This document shows positions 54,090 through 63,998 of a DNA stretch of 64,000 nt, one piece after another. The notes under the pieces are model-generated. The model made no database searches. It was not told where the DNA came from and was given only the letters and a program-made list of their open reading frames with translations. The DNA is from Verrucomicrobiia bacterium (lineage in GTDB: Bacteria > Verrucomicrobiota > Verrucomicrobiia > Limisphaerales > JADLHS01): the NCBI GenBank assembly GCA_011525685.1, contig WYBW01000022.1, positions 186,001 through 250,000 on the forward strand. The letters run 5' to 3'. The translations under genes and the position numbers were made by a program. Numbering within the stretch: position 1 is the first letter of the stretch; each line of letters starts with the position of its first letter.

Positions 54090-56045
54090 TCACGCGGATT
54101 TACCTGTCGCCGCGGAGGCCAGGTGCTTCGCCGTCTGCTGCACCCACACCTTGAGTTCCGGCGAAACCGACGTGAAGCGAATGCGGGTTTGGGCCGCGGC
54201 TCCGGCCACGGCGCCAATCACCTTCGCATAAACTTCACCACCCGGATTTGCTCCAGCCACCGGGGCCAGTTCGATCTTGAGGTTGCTCAGGGGAACGAGC
54301 GCCAGTTGCGACTCAATGCCAGCCTCGGTGTCGGACAGCGCCACCAGCCGGCCTTCATGCACCGTGCGTCCGACAAATTTTTCTTCCAGCACGGTGAAAC
54401 GAATTGCCAACGGCTGCGGCAGCGGACAAAGCACGCTGGCTTTGGATGGCAACGAGAGATTGAACGGCGCGCCGATGCCGCCGACTTCGTGCAACTGCAA
54501 TTTCTCCTTGGCCCCTTTCGGTTCAACTTGAAACTGCGCGTCGAGTCGTAGCGGCGACTGGATCTTTTCCCGCACATTATCGGAAATGAGAATCTGGCCG
54601 CCGGTCGTGAAGGATTCGATGCGTCCGGCCAAGTTGACGTTTGAGCCGACGGCCGCGTATTTGGTCCGGCGCAACGAGCCGATGTTGCCGACGATCACGC
54701 GGCCCGTGTGGATGCCGATGCCCATTTCCAGTTCCGAAGCCCCCTTCGCCACGAGCCGTCCGTTGACGTCCTTCATGGCGAGTTGCATCGCCAGGCCACA
54801 CGCGACCGCTTTCGCGGCGTGGTCCTCGCAGGCCACTGGGGCGCCAAAGATGACCAGAATGGCGTCGCCGATGATCTCATCAATGGTGCCCTCGTATCGG
54901 CTGATCACGTCCACCATCGCTTCGAGGTAGAGATTGAGGAACTCGATCACCTGGTGGGGCGTCAGCCGCGCGGCCATCGCGGTGAAGCCGCGCAAATCGG
55001 ACATCAAGATCGTGACTTCGCGCTCCTCACCGCCCATTTCCAAGCCTTCGGGCGATTGGAGAATGCTCGCCGCGACCTCCTCGGACACATAACGCCCGAA
55101 CGCGCGCCGGACCAGCTCGTGGGCGCGCGCCAGCTCCGCCAGCCGCAACCGGTCCAGATCCCGCAGCCGCTTCTTCTCCAGCGACGTGGTGACGCGGGCC
55201 CGAAGCAGCGTTGGATTGAAAGGCTTGGGCAGGAAATCTTCCGCGCCCAGCTCGATGCACTTCACGGCGTTCTCCATTTGACCAGCGCCGGAAATGACGA
55301 TGACCGGCAGGCCGCTCAAATCTGGATTGGCTTTGAGCGCGTTGAGGACTTCGGTGCCGCTCATCTCGGGCATTTCGATGTCGAGCAACATCAGGTCGAA
55401 GGGCCTGGCCTGGACCAGTTCGAGCGCCTGGCGTCCGTTGGCGGCCTCCGTGATGTTGCGCAAGCCGAGCTCGTTGAGCGCGCTGATCAGCGCCAGGCGC
55501 ATCGTCCGGCTGTCGTCCACCACCAGAATGGCCGATTGCTCGAGGGAAACGCCACTCGCAGCGCCAGCCGGAGCGCCAGCCGAATTCGGTGGGGAATGGG
55601 AACTGGCAGCGCGGTCCGCGTGCTCTTCGGTCGCGGTCGAATCGCGCTTGGAAGTGCTCGTCACGGCGGCTTGAGGCACCAAGGCGATGATCCGGCCGAC
55701 CTTCGCCAGCAATTCCTCCTCCTGAAACGGCTTGATCACATAGTCGCGCACCCCCAGGCGGGCGGCGGCGGCGATGTGTTGCTGGCCGGACTCCGTGGAG
55801 AGCATGATGACGGGCGTGCGCTTGAGCGCTGGATGCTCCCGCATCTTGCGGATCATGGTAATCCCGTCCATCACTGGCATGTTCAAATCCGAGAGGATCA
55901 GGTCGGGCGTTTCGCTGAGGGCGGCGGCCAGGCCTTCTTCGCCGTTGGCGGCCTCGCGCCACTCGCAGTAGAAGCGCGCAAACAGCCGGGCCAAGGACGT
56001 CCGAACCGTCTTGCTGTCATCCACGTTGAGTATTTTTGGAGTCAT
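54090..56045 (-). CDS. REC-REC-class III nucleotide cyclase, with C-terminal PilZ-like region
   Basis: This 651-residue protein has two receiver domains at about 1-125 and 165-290 (ILSDLNMPVMDG and LLDIEMPEMSG with phospho-Asp). A class III cyclase domain covers about 340-520 (MSDLRGFTAMAARL, IDEIIGDAILVIFG metal Asps, YAAVGSNVNLAGRIES), and a C-terminal 110 residues look PilZ-like. The usual Asp of the purine-selecting VGDxVN motif is Ser/Asn here, so the nucleotide made (cAMP or cGMP) is not settled. It overlaps cheB by four bases, so it is probably the cluster's output. Confidence 0.9.
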   Translation of the reverse strand: MTPKILNVDDSKTVRTSLARLFARFYCEWREAANGEEGLAAALSETPDLILSDLNMPVMDGITMIRKMREHPALKRTPVIMLSTESGQQHIAAAARLGVRDYVIKPFQEEELLAKVGRIIALVPQAAVTSTSKRDSTATEEHADRAASSHSPPNSAGAPAGAASGVSLEQSAILVVDDSRTMRLALISALNELGLRNITEAANGRQALELVQARPFDLMLLDIEMPEMSGTEVLNALKANPDLSGLPVIVISGAGQMENAVKCIELGAEDFLPKPFNPTLLRARVTTSLEKKRLRDLDRLRLAELARAHELVRRAFGRYVSEEVAASILQSPEGLEMGGEEREVTILMSDLRGFTAMAARLTPHQVIEFLNLYLEAMVDVISRYEGTIDEIIGDAILVIFGAPVACEDHAAKAVACGLAMQLAMKDVNGRLVAKGASELEMGIGIHTGRVIVGNIGSLRRTKYAAVGSNVNLAGRIESFTTGGQILISDNVREKIQSPLRLDAQFQVEPKGAKEKLQLHEVGGIGAPFNLSLPSKASVLCPLPQPLAIRFTVLEEKFVGRTVHEGRLVALSDTEAGIESQLALVPLSNLKIELAPVAGANPGGEVYAKVIGAVAGAAAQTRIRFTSVSPELKVWVQQTAKHLASAATGKSA

Positions 56046-57106
56046 GCGCGAATGGGTTGGGCCAGAGCCTGGAGGATGGCTTGCGGCATCTGGTCGAGCG
56101 TCGTCACTTGATCCACGACTCCCAGTTTGATGGCGGCCTGGGGCATGCCATAAACCACGCAGCTATCCTCGTGTTCAGCGAGCGTCCGCGCCCCGGCAGC
56201 GCGCAGGGCCTGCATGCCACGAGCGCCATCGGTGCCCATGCCGGTTAACAACACCGCCACCGCCTGCGCGCCCGCGTGCTCGGCAGCGGAACGGAACAGC
56301 ACGTCCACCGCCGGACGGCAGTGATGCACCGGCGGCGACTGCGTGAGCCGGGCGCGATAGCCGCGTCCGTAGCGGACCAACGCCAGGTGAAAATCACCGG
56401 GAGCCACGAGGCATAAACCGGGACGCAAGGTATCACCCTCGACGGCTTCACGGACTTCGAAGGGGCACAACTCGTTCAGGCGTTCAGCCATGAGTCGTGA
56501 AAAAGTTGGTGGGATGTGTTGCACCACGGCGATCGGCGGCAGGCCGTCCGGCAGGCGCGGCAACAAAGAGCGCAACGCCTCCACCCCACCCGTCGAAGCC
56601 CCGATCAGGATCACGCGCCGTGCGGAAAATTCGCCGGGCGGCAGAGATTCCGCAACCGGCGGTGGGGCCGTAACGCTGGCTTCCGGGCGAGACGGCCGGA
56701 GGCGGGCGCGGGCGGCGGCCTTCACGAGATGGGCGAGTTGATAAGCGACTTCCCCTAAGGCTTGGCTGCCGTTGGGCTTGCCCACGACATCCACTGCCCC
56801 GGCGGCCAGCGCCTCCATTGCCTTCGCCGATCCTTGCGGAGTCAGGGCGCTGACCACGACCACTGGCATGGGATGGTGTTCGTTGAGAATCCGAAGAAAC
56901 GTCAACCCGTCCATGCGCGGCATTTCCAAGTCCAGCGTGATGACATCCGGCTGCAGCTTGAGAATCTTCTCCCGCGCCACGTACGCATCACAGGCAACGT
57001 CCACGACTTCGATTTCGGAATCCTGCTCCAGCGCATCACGGATGGATCGTCGGGCGACGGCGGAGTCGTCCACGATCAGCACCCGGATCTTGCGTTTGGC
57101 ACTCAT
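56042..57106 (-). CDS. cheB: Chemotaxis methylesterase CheB
   Basis: This 354-residue protein has an N-terminal receiver (VLIVDDSAVARRSIRD, LDLEMPRMDG) and a C-terminal methylesterase with catalytic GASTGGVEAL, PIAVVQHIPPTF and the late GMGTDGARGM. CheB demethylates or deamidates receptors after phosphorylation by CheA. It is coupled by four-base overlaps both to cheR upstream and to the REC-cyclase downstream. Confidence 0.97.
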   Translation of the reverse strand: MSAKRKIRVLIVDDSAVARRSIRDALEQDSEIEVVDVACDAYVAREKILKLQPDVITLDLEMPRMDGLTFLRILNEHHPMPVVVVSALTPQGSAKAMEALAAGAVDVVGKPNGSQALGEVAYQLAHLVKAAARARLRPSRPEASVTAPPPVAESLPPGEFSARRVILIGASTGGVEALRSLLPRLPDGLPPIAVVQHIPPTFSRLMAERLNELCPFEVREAVEGDTLRPGLCLVAPGDFHLALVRYGRGYRARLTQSPPVHHCRPAVDVLFRSAAEHAGAQAVAVLLTGMGTDGARGMQALRAAGARTLAEHEDSCVVYGMPQAAIKLGVVDQVTTLDQMPQAILQALAQPIRA

Positions 57107-58002
57107 GGCTTGCGGAACACGCTTTGGCGCACAGATTCCAGATCGTGCCGAATTCCCATCAGACTCTCCGAGTGTCCAATCACCAGGAAACCGCCCGAAG
57201 CCAGTTGTCGCGTGAGTTTATGCACCAAGGTCGCCCGCGACGCTGGATCGAAGTAAATCATGACGTTGCGGCAGAAGATCACGTGCTGGTCCCGCGGCAC
57301 CGGGTATTCGGCCTGGAACAGGTTGATGCGCTGAAATCGCACGCGCTTCCGCAACTCCGCTTTCACCCGGCAGGTCCCGTCCTGCGCTCCCACGCCGCGT
57401 TGAAAGTAACGCTTCAACAGCTCCGGCGGTAGGGCGTGCTGGGGGTCGAGCGGGTAAACGCCCCGTTCCGCTTCGGCGAGCATGCGATGCGAGATGTCCG
57501 AGGCCTCCAAGCGCCAGTCCACGGCAGGATGCTCGCGGAAGAACTCGGCCAGCACGATCGCCAGCGAGTAAGGCTCCTCGCCGGACGATGCGGCGGCAGA
57601 CCAAACCCGCAGCGGTGAACCTTCGACCGCGAGCCGCGGGAGCAAGTCGGGCAGCATCCGGCCGGTGAGTGTCGTGAAGTGCTCCGGCTCGCGGAAGAAC
57701 CGCGTGTGGTTCGTGGAAATGAGATCCACCAACTGCTCGATTTCATCAGGGCCTTGCGCGGAGCGGAGCACGGCGCAGTAGTCGTCGTAGGAAACAAGCC
57801 CCAGCACCCGCAAGCGCTTGCGCAGCCGGTTAGCCAGCATGGGCTGTTTGTCGGGGCCAATCCGGATATGGCTGTGCTGGTACACCAAGTCCACCAGCAT
57901 CCGGTAGGCTTCGGCCGACAGCTTCGCCGTGAACGAAGCATGCATGCGCGGCAACCCGATCCCCGCTGCTGCAGGCTCAGAAGTTCTTGAAGTTGGCGTC
58001 AT
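57103..58002 (-). CDS. cheR: Chemotaxis methyltransferase CheR
   Basis: This is a 299-residue product from ATG 58002; ATG 57945 (MHASFTAKL) is an alternative if the overlap with the MCP gene is avoided. The SAM-binding region is [19 protein letters not shown], and [18 protein letters not shown] and SESLMGI are further CheR marks. It methylates receptor glutamates. It is placed directly after its likely substrate, the MCP. Confidence 0.95.
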   Translation of the reverse strand: MTPTSRTSEPAAAGIGLPRMHASFTAKLSAEAYRMLVDLVYQHSHIRIGPDKQPMLANRLRKRLRVLGLVSYDDYCAVLRSAQGPDEIEQLVDLISTNHTRFFREPEHFTTLTGRMLPDLLPRLAVEGSPLRVWSAAASSGEEPYSLAIVLAEFFREHPAVDWRLEASDISHRMLAEAERGVYPLDPQHALPPELLKRYFQRGVGAQDGTCRVKAELRKRVRFQRINLFQAEYPVPRDQHVIFCRNVMIYFDPASRATLVHKLTRQLASGGFLVIGHSESLMGIRHDLESVRQSVFRKP

Positions 58003-59602
58003 CTTCGTCAGCAGCCGGGTGGGCATCGCCGGGCATGGGGATGGCCTTCTGCTGGCCCGCGCCTAGCGACTTGTGCGGCTGAGGCCGCGGCCGGGGCCGC
58101 GCAGCGGGCTGACTGGTGAACACGGCAATATGCGAGGCGCGCGCTGGCGCTGGGGACGGAGTCATAGCCGCTACCGTGACGGCGCCACCCACGAGCTCGC
58201 GGAGTTTACCCACCATGTCCTTGAGCGACGCCGCCTGCGCATCGAGTTCCTCGGCGGCGCTGGCGCTTTCCTCGGCGCTGGCCGAATTGCTCTGCGTCAC
58301 CTGATCCATCTGGGTGATGGCAGTGTTGATCTGTTCGATGCCTTGGGCTTGTTCGCGGGCGGCCGTGGCAATTTCAGCCACCAACGCGTCGGTGGACGAC
58401 ACCTTGCTGGCGATCTGCGTGAGCGATTCCCCGACCTTGGTGCAACTGACGGAACCATTGCGACTGCTGGCAATCGCCGCTTCGATCTTGTCGGCCGTTT
58501 CCTTCGCGGCGGCCGCGCTGCGTTGGGCCAGCGAGCGAACTTCGTCCGCGACGACTGCAAAACCGGCGCCCGCCTCGCCAGCGCGCGCCGCTTCCACGGC
58601 GGCATTCAACGCCAGGATGTTCGTCTGGAAGGCGATCTCATCAATGTTCTTGACGATCTTGGCCACCTCCGCGCTCGAGCTGTCAATGGCCGCCATCGCC
58701 TGGGTCATCTCAACCATGGTGCGGGAACCGGCTTGGGCCACGGCATGCGCCTCGCCCGCCAGAGCCTTGGCCTTCTCGGCGTTGTCGGCGGTCGAGCGGA
58801 TCATGCTCGAGATCTCCTCCAGCGAGGCACTGGTTTCTTCCACGGACGCCGCTTGTTCGCTGGCACCCGAAGAGAGGTTCTGGCTGGCCGCCGAGACCTG
58901 GCGTGCGGCGGAAGCTGTTTGCGTGGCACCTTGATCGAGATTGCCGGCAAGATCGCGAAGCACGCGGTTGGTGGAACTGACGATCCGCCAGATCAGGACG
59001 CCGGACACCGCCAGCGACAGCACGAGCGCCAGGGTGATCAACCGGATGCCCGCCTGCGAGGCCTCTTTGCTGTCCTTGCTCACGTCGGCGGCGAGTTTCT
59101 CGTTGTAGCCGATGCTGGCATCAATTGCCTTGACGGACTCCCCAAAAGCGGGAAGAACCTGTTCCGCCAACAGCTTCTTCGCTTCCTCAGCCTTGTCCTG
59201 GCGGATCAATTCCAGATAACGGGTGCGGACGGAGGCAAAAGCGGCGCGCGTCCGTTTGGTTTCATCGAAGAGCCGGCGATCCTCGCTGTCGGAAATCAGC
59301 CCCTCGTACTGTTTGAACGCCGCGTCAATCTCCGCCCGGTTTGCGGCGATCTCCTCCTCGAGCGCCTTCCGTTCCTGCGGCGTGGCGTCCGCATACCTCA
59401 GGGTGGTGGCGATGTTGTCCCGGGTTGCGCCGCCGGCGGCTCGCAGCGTGAGCACGCTGGGCAGGCTGTTGTCGCCCAGGTGCATGATCGCCTGCTGGAG
59501 CATCTGCCCCCGCCAGATGGCGAAGGAGCCGAGCCCGATCACGATGAGCAGCAAGACGGCGAAACCGGAGATGATCCGACGAGAGATGGTCCAGGAGTTC
59601 AT
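57977..59602 (-). CDS. Methyl-accepting chemotaxis protein
   Basis: ATG 59602 gives 541 residues; the longer frame upstream lies inside cheW antisense frames and is not used. There are two transmembrane segments (about 8-30 and 185-210) around a four-helix periplasmic sensor. A HAMP-like region follows, then a coiled-coil signalling domain with the hairpin tip [23 protein letters not shown]. The C-terminus NFKNF resembles the NWETF pentapeptide that tethers CheR. Its start overlaps the cheW stop by four bases. Confidence 0.95.
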   Translation of the reverse strand: MNSWTISRRIISGFAVLLLIVIGLGSFAIWRGQMLQQAIMHLGDNSLPSVLTLRAAGGATRDNIATTLRYADATPQERKALEEEIAANRAEIDAAFKQYEGLISDSEDRRLFDETKRTRAAFASVRTRYLELIRQDKAEEAKKLLAEQVLPAFGESVKAIDASIGYNEKLAADVSKDSKEASQAGIRLITLALVLSLAVSGVLIWRIVSSTNRVLRDLAGNLDQGATQTASAARQVSAASQNLSSGASEQAASVEETSASLEEISSMIRSTADNAEKAKALAGEAHAVAQAGSRTMVEMTQAMAAIDSSSAEVAKIVKNIDEIAFQTNILALNAAVEAARAGEAGAGFAVVADEVRSLAQRSAAAAKETADKIEAAIASSRNGSVSCTKVGESLTQIASKVSSTDALVAEIATAAREQAQGIEQINTAITQMDQVTQSNSASAEESASAAEELDAQAASLKDMVGKLRELVGGAVTVAAMTPSPAPARASHIAVFTSQPAARPRPRPQPHKSLGAGQQKAIPMPGDAHPAADEDDANFKNF

Positions 59603-60129
59603 ACAGTTTGGTTTTGAGGATTCGGTTTTTGGGATGGAACAAGAGTCAGGAGGCCTTCCTTGAGGAAGACCTTGTCGAGGTCGAGGAGCGTCTTGACGCC
59701 GCCGTGGACGGTGGCCATGCCGAGGATGTAGTCCGTGTTGGGTGAACCCCCAAAATCCGGGGTGGGTTCGAGTTCCGCCTCGGCTAGTTGGACCACCTCT
59801 TCGACGGCGTCCACGATGGCTCCCATCAGCATAACGGTGGCGGGCGGAGCGCCCACCTGGACGACGATAATGCAGGCGCGATCGCCGTAGCCCTCGGTCG
59901 AGAGCTGGAACTTGGCCCGCAGATCGAGAATGGGAATGACTTTGCCGCGGAGATTGATGACGCCCTTGATATACTCCGGCATCCGGGGGACCGGCGTGAT
60001 GGGACACAGGCGGATGATCTCGCGGACGCCCAGCACCGGCAACCCGTAGGATTCCTGGCCGAGCTTGAAGGTCAGGTAACGACCGGGTTTTGCAGCGCTG
60101 GTTGGAGGAGAGGAGGCTTCAGGTGTCAT
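59599..60129 (-). CDS. cheW: Chemotaxis coupling protein CheW
   Basis: This 176-residue CheW domain (about 16-165) has [25 protein letters not shown] and [17 protein letters not shown]. It links receptor tips to CheA. An N-terminal 15-residue Ser/Pro tail precedes the domain. It is separated from cheA by a 318-base repeat-bearing gap. Confidence 0.96.
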   Translation of the reverse strand: MTPEASSPPTSAAKPGRYLTFKLGQESYGLPVLGVREIIRLCPITPVPRMPEYIKGVINLRGKVIPILDLRAKFQLSTEGYGDRACIIVVQVGAPPATVMLMGAIVDAVEEVVQLAEAELEPTPDFGGSPNTDYILGMATVHGGVKTLLDLDKVFLKEGLLTLVPSQKPNPQNQTV

Positions 60130-60447
60130 GGGATTTCAAATGGCATTCGCAATGCGGCTGGCTTCGTAGGTGGCTGAGGTCGGCTGAATGGTCCAATAGA
60201 ACGCCAACGGCGTTCCAGCTTTCAGCCCAGGGTTGCGCCGGAGGCGCTACCCTGGGTCGCATATTGGAATCTGCAACAACCCTGTAAGGGTTGTGTCGCC
60301 GCAATGGCGCGCGTGCCACAACCCATTCAGGGTTGAACGATCCGGCATCGCATACCCAGGGTAGGCGCGGTGCGCCAACCCTGCGCTGGAGGACAGAACG
60401 CCGTTGGCGTTCGGCTTTGCGGGACGATGGCTCTTTCATGGCCAAGG
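60130..60447. repeat. Structured palindromic repeat element, copy B (60199-60412)
   Basis: No gene is seen between cheA and cheW. The element of 214 bases starts and ends with inverted copies of one hairpin (GAACGCC AAC GGCGTTC at 60199-60215 and GAACGCC GTT GGCGTTC at 60396-60412). Inside are CCCAGGGT...ACCCTGGG and several AACCC/GGGTT hairpins in the same order as in copy A at 53823-54037, with different stem sequences. Confidence 0.8.
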
Positions 60448-62652
60448 CTAGTTGTTGGTTCTTTGACATTTCACGAGCGTATCCACGTCCAGGATCAGAC
60501 CGACCCGGCCATCGCCCATAATCGCGGCGCCCGCCAGCAGGTCTTGTTTGCGAAACGTCTCGCCGAGATTCTTGATGACGACCTCCTGCTTGCCGAGCAG
60601 TTCATCCACGAGGATACCGCGAGCGGCGTCGCCGGATTCGACGACGACGATGATGCCCTCGGTCGGGTCAACCGCCCGGTATGGGGTGCCCAAGTGCTGT
60701 CCCAGGCGCAGGAGCGGAGTCAAACGCCCGCGCACACTGACCACTTCGCCGCGTTCGTGGACGGTGCTGACCATGCCGGCCCGGGGGCGGAACGATTCGC
60801 GCACTGACAACGTCGGGATGATGTAACGATCGTCGCCCACGCCGACGAGCATCCCGTCAATGATGGCGAGAGTCAGCGGGAGGACGATGGTGAAAGTGCT
60901 GCCCTGGCCCGCGACGGATCGGATTTCGATTTTTCCGCGCAGCTTCTCGATGTTGCGCCGGACCACGTCCATGCCCACCCCGCGGCCGGAGACATCCGTG
61001 ACTTTTTCAGCCGTGGAAAAGCCGGGCGCAAAGATGAGGGCGAAAATCTCCTCCTCGGTCGGAGTGGCGCCCGGCTTGATCAAGCCGCGTTCACGCGCCT
61101 TGGCCAGGATGCGCTCGCGGTCGAGGCCTTTGCCGTCATCCTGGATTTCAATGACAATGCCGCCCCGCTGATGGGAGGCGGAAAGTCGAATCGTCCCGAG
61201 TGCCGGTTTCCCGTGCGACTCGCGCACCGCAGGCAATTCAATGCCGTGGTCAATCGAATTGCGGATCATGTGGACCAGCGGGTCGCTCAATTCCTCGACG
61301 ATGTTGCGGTCAAGCTCCGTCTCTTCGCCTTCGGTGAGCAGTTGCACCTGCTTGTCCTGCTGCGCGGCGAGGTCGCGCACGAGGCGCGTCATCTTCTGAA
61401 ACGTCCGGCGGATCGGCACCATGCGCAGTGACATGGCGGTGCGTTGCAGTTCGGTGGTGATGCGGCCGAGTTGACGCAGCGTGCGCGCCAGATGGCGACT
61501 GGACAACCGCTGCACCTCGGGGTCCTGGACAACCATGGATTGGGCGATGACGAGTTCCCCGACCAAGTCCACCAGGCTGTCGAGCTTCCGGGTATCGAGT
61601 TTCACGAAGCCCGCCGCGCTCTCCGTCTTCGCTGAGGAATCACCATGCGCTTTTTGCGCTGGTGTTCCCGCTGCGGATGCGGCAGGAGCAGGCGTAGTGA
61701 CCTGGCTCGCCGCGCCTTCGGACTTGCTCAATTCGGCTTCCTGTGGAGTCGGGAGCGCTGCTTGCGCCGGAGCGGGAACGGTGGCCGGTGTGGGACCTCC
61801 GTGCAAGGTGGCTCGCACGCGTTGCCGAAGCTGCCGGGTGGGCACAACGATCGGTTCGCCCGGCTTCACGCCCTGGAGCTGGTCGCCGATTTCGCGGGTG
61901 AATTGCTTCAGCGTGTCTCCGCCATCAAGAATGAGGTTGATGATGTCCGAGTTGATGCGGAGTTCCGAACGGCGCACCGCATCGAGGAGCGACTCCAGAT
62001 CGTGCGCGAGTTCCCGCAGCGCATCGAGGTGCAGCAGACCGGCGCCGCCCTTCAACGTGTGGAAGGCGCGAAAGATGGAATTGATGGTGTCGGCATCCGT
62101 GGGGTTCTCCTCCAGCACCAGCACGCCTTGCTCGATGTTCTGCAGCAGTTCCTGGGCTTCGCCGTGGAATTCGCGAAGCAACTCCGAATCGTCCGCCAGT
62201 TTCAAACGGATGGCCGGTTCTTCATCGGCCGGTTGCGCAGCCGGCGATTCGGAGGGAGATGATTTCGCGTCTGCGGCCGGAGTTTTGACGACGCCCCCTG
62301 CGGACTGATTCCACGCAGGTGGGACCGCCGGCATTGTCGTACCGCGCTCCCACGCCGCAAGGACCGAACTCATCCACGCATGCCACTCGTTCAAGAACCG
62401 GATGGATTCGCCGGCGAAAACCCCCGGCCCATCCAGGATGTGATCCAGCGACCCGCGGATTGCGGTCAGGCCTGGAGACAAAACTTCCGGTGCGCCTTCG
62501 CGCGGAAGTTCCTCGAAGTCCATGACGAGGCTGTTGATCGGCAGGAGGCCGGTATCCTTGCCCGCCTCGACGAAAGCCAATTCCTCCCCCAGTTGTGCCA
62601 GAATTTTGGCCGCACGAACCAGGAACGGAGCGTTGTTTTGCGGCGCTAGCAC
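60448..62652 (-). CDS. cheA: Chemotaxis histidine kinase CheA
   Basis: GTG 62652 is preceded by AGGAGG. The 734-residue product has an N-terminal stretch without a recognised domain (1-150), an HPT domain at about 160-270 with the phospho-His in FHTLKGGAGLLHL, a Pro/Ala-rich linker, a dimerisation domain near 345-430, HATPase at about 430-590 (HMIRNSIDHGIE, GRGVGMDVVRRNIE) and CheW-like regulatory domain to the end. No separate CheY is encoded, so it may phosphorylate CheB and the REC-REC cyclase. Confidence 0.97.
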   Translation of the reverse strand: MLAPQNNAPFLVRAAKILAQLGEELAFVEAGKDTGLLPINSLVMDFEELPREGAPEVLSPGLTAIRGSLDHILDGPGVFAGESIRFLNEWHAWMSSVLAAWERGTTMPAVPPAWNQSAGGVVKTPAADAKSSPSESPAAQPADEEPAIRLKLADDSELLREFHGEAQELLQNIEQGVLVLEENPTDADTINSIFRAFHTLKGGAGLLHLDALRELAHDLESLLDAVRRSELRINSDIINLILDGGDTLKQFTREIGDQLQGVKPGEPIVVPTRQLRQRVRATLHGGPTPATVPAPAQAALPTPQEAELSKSEGAASQVTTPAPAASAAGTPAQKAHGDSSAKTESAAGFVKLDTRKLDSLVDLVGELVIAQSMVVQDPEVQRLSSRHLARTLRQLGRITTELQRTAMSLRMVPIRRTFQKMTRLVRDLAAQQDKQVQLLTEGEETELDRNIVEELSDPLVHMIRNSIDHGIELPAVRESHGKPALGTIRLSASHQRGGIVIEIQDDGKGLDRERILAKARERGLIKPGATPTEEEIFALIFAPGFSTAEKVTDVSGRGVGMDVVRRNIEKLRGKIEIRSVAGQGSTFTIVLPLTLAIIDGMLVGVGDDRYIIPTLSVRESFRPRAGMVSTVHERGEVVSVRGRLTPLLRLGQHLGTPYRAVDPTEGIIVVVESGDAARGILVDELLGKQEVVIKNLGETFRKQDLLAGAAIMGDGRVGLILDVDTLVKCQRTNN

Positions 62653-62747
62653 AGGAGCCTCCTACCATTTCTTAAACGACGCTGGCAAGCCTGCTTTTCC
62701 AACGCTTTCTCCTTCCGGAACGCGACAATGGTGGAAGGGTTCACGGG

Positions 62748-63998
62748 TTACTCGAATCGTTCAGGTTGTCCGGTGGCGGCCAGCACGGCGCTCCAGGCGA
62801 AGCCGGCTTCGTCCAGTTGTTTCTTGCGGCTGGCAAGCAGTTCAATGGGCACGTGAATAAACCGGTTGTGCAGGTAACCAATCACGAGGCCGGTCTTGCC
62901 GGCCATGGCCGCGTGAGCGGCGTGCCGCGCGAAGAGGTCGCAGAGGATTGAATCCTCGGCGTTGGCCGGGCTGCTGCGGACGAAGTAGCTCGGATCAAAA
63001 TAGCGCATGACCACGGGAATTTTTTCGGCCTGGAAATGCGCCTCGATGCGCTCGCGCAGAAACTGGCCGATGTCCTTGAGTTTGACGTTGCCGGAGGCGT
63101 CGCGCTCCGCAGCATTCGCCGCCAACAAGTCCTGCCCGGCGCCCTCGGCCACCACGATGACCGCGTGCCCGCGTTTGCGCATGCGCTGGTGGAGGGCCGA
63201 AAGAAATCCGCGCGGGCCGTCCAGTTTGAAGGGCACTTCCGGGACGAGGGTGAAGTTCACATCCTGACTGGCGACCGTGGCGCCGGCGGCGATGAAGCCG
63301 GCGTGGCGGCCCATCAGTTTCACGAGCGCGATGCCGTTCGCCACACTGCGGGCCTCGGTGTGCGCCCGGTCGAGCACCTTGGCGGCCTCCTCCACGGCGG
63401 TGAAGTAGCCGAAGGTCCGCGTCACGAAGGGCACGTCGTTGTCCACCGTCTTGGGAATCCCCACCACGGCCAGCGGATGGCCGCGCCGTTTTGCTTCCTG
63501 AAAGAGTTCGTTGCCGCCGCGCTGCGTACCGTCGCCGCCGATGGTGAAGAGAATGTTGACGCCGCGCCGAATCAGATTGTCCACCGCGAGACCGGTGTCC
63601 ACCGGCCCGCGCGAAGTGCCCAGCACCGTGCCACCTTCCTTGTGGATGTCGTCCACGAATTCGGACGTCAGCACGATCGGCTCGGCGCCGCGCGCCGGAT
63701 CAAGGCCCTGATAACCGCCCCGGAAACCGAGCACCTCTTTGAGGCCGTAGGCGTAATGAAGTTGGAGGAACAACGAACGGATGACGTCATTCAGGCCGGG
63801 GCACAAGCCGCCACAGGTGACAATGCCGGCGCGGGTTTGACCGGGATCGAAGAAGAGTCTGGCGCGCGGCCCGGCCAGCTCGAACTGGAGGCCCGGCTCG
63901 GCCCCGACTTCAATGAACTCCGGGATGCGCGCCTCATCACTGACGGTGCGGTTCAACGGCGAGTGGAACGGGGGATGGCCAAGGGTGGATATGTTCAT
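62748..63998 (-). CDS. pfkA: 6-phosphofructokinase, ATP- or PPi-dependent type
   Basis: This 416-residue protein has the full PFK set: CGGLCPGLNDVIR, GTSRGP, the GGDGTQRG binding loop and catalytic PKTVDND. The N-terminal extension of about 60 residues and overall layout fit the longer class II PFKs found in bacteria and plants. It phosphorylates fructose 6-phosphate in glycolysis. The start at ATG 63998 lies at the window edge, and the gene upstream is not visible. The odd PFK homologue at 40807 lacks these key residues. Confidence 0.95.
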   Translation of the reverse strand: MNISTLGHPPFHSPLNRTVSDEARIPEFIEVGAEPGLQFELAGPRARLFFDPGQTRAGIVTCGGLCPGLNDVIRSLFLQLHYAYGLKEVLGFRGGYQGLDPARGAEPIVLTSEFVDDIHKEGGTVLGTSRGPVDTGLAVDNLIRRGVNILFTIGGDGTQRGGNELFQEAKRRGHPLAVVGIPKTVDNDVPFVTRTFGYFTAVEEAAKVLDRAHTEARSVANGIALVKLMGRHAGFIAAGATVASQDVNFTLVPEVPFKLDGPRGFLSALHQRMRKRGHAVIVVAEGAGQDLLAANAAERDASGNVKLKDIGQFLRERIEAHFQAEKIPVVMRYFDPSYFVRSSPANAEDSILCDLFARHAAHAAMAGKTGLVIGYLHNRFIHVPIELLASRKKQLDEAGFAWSAVLAATGQPERFE

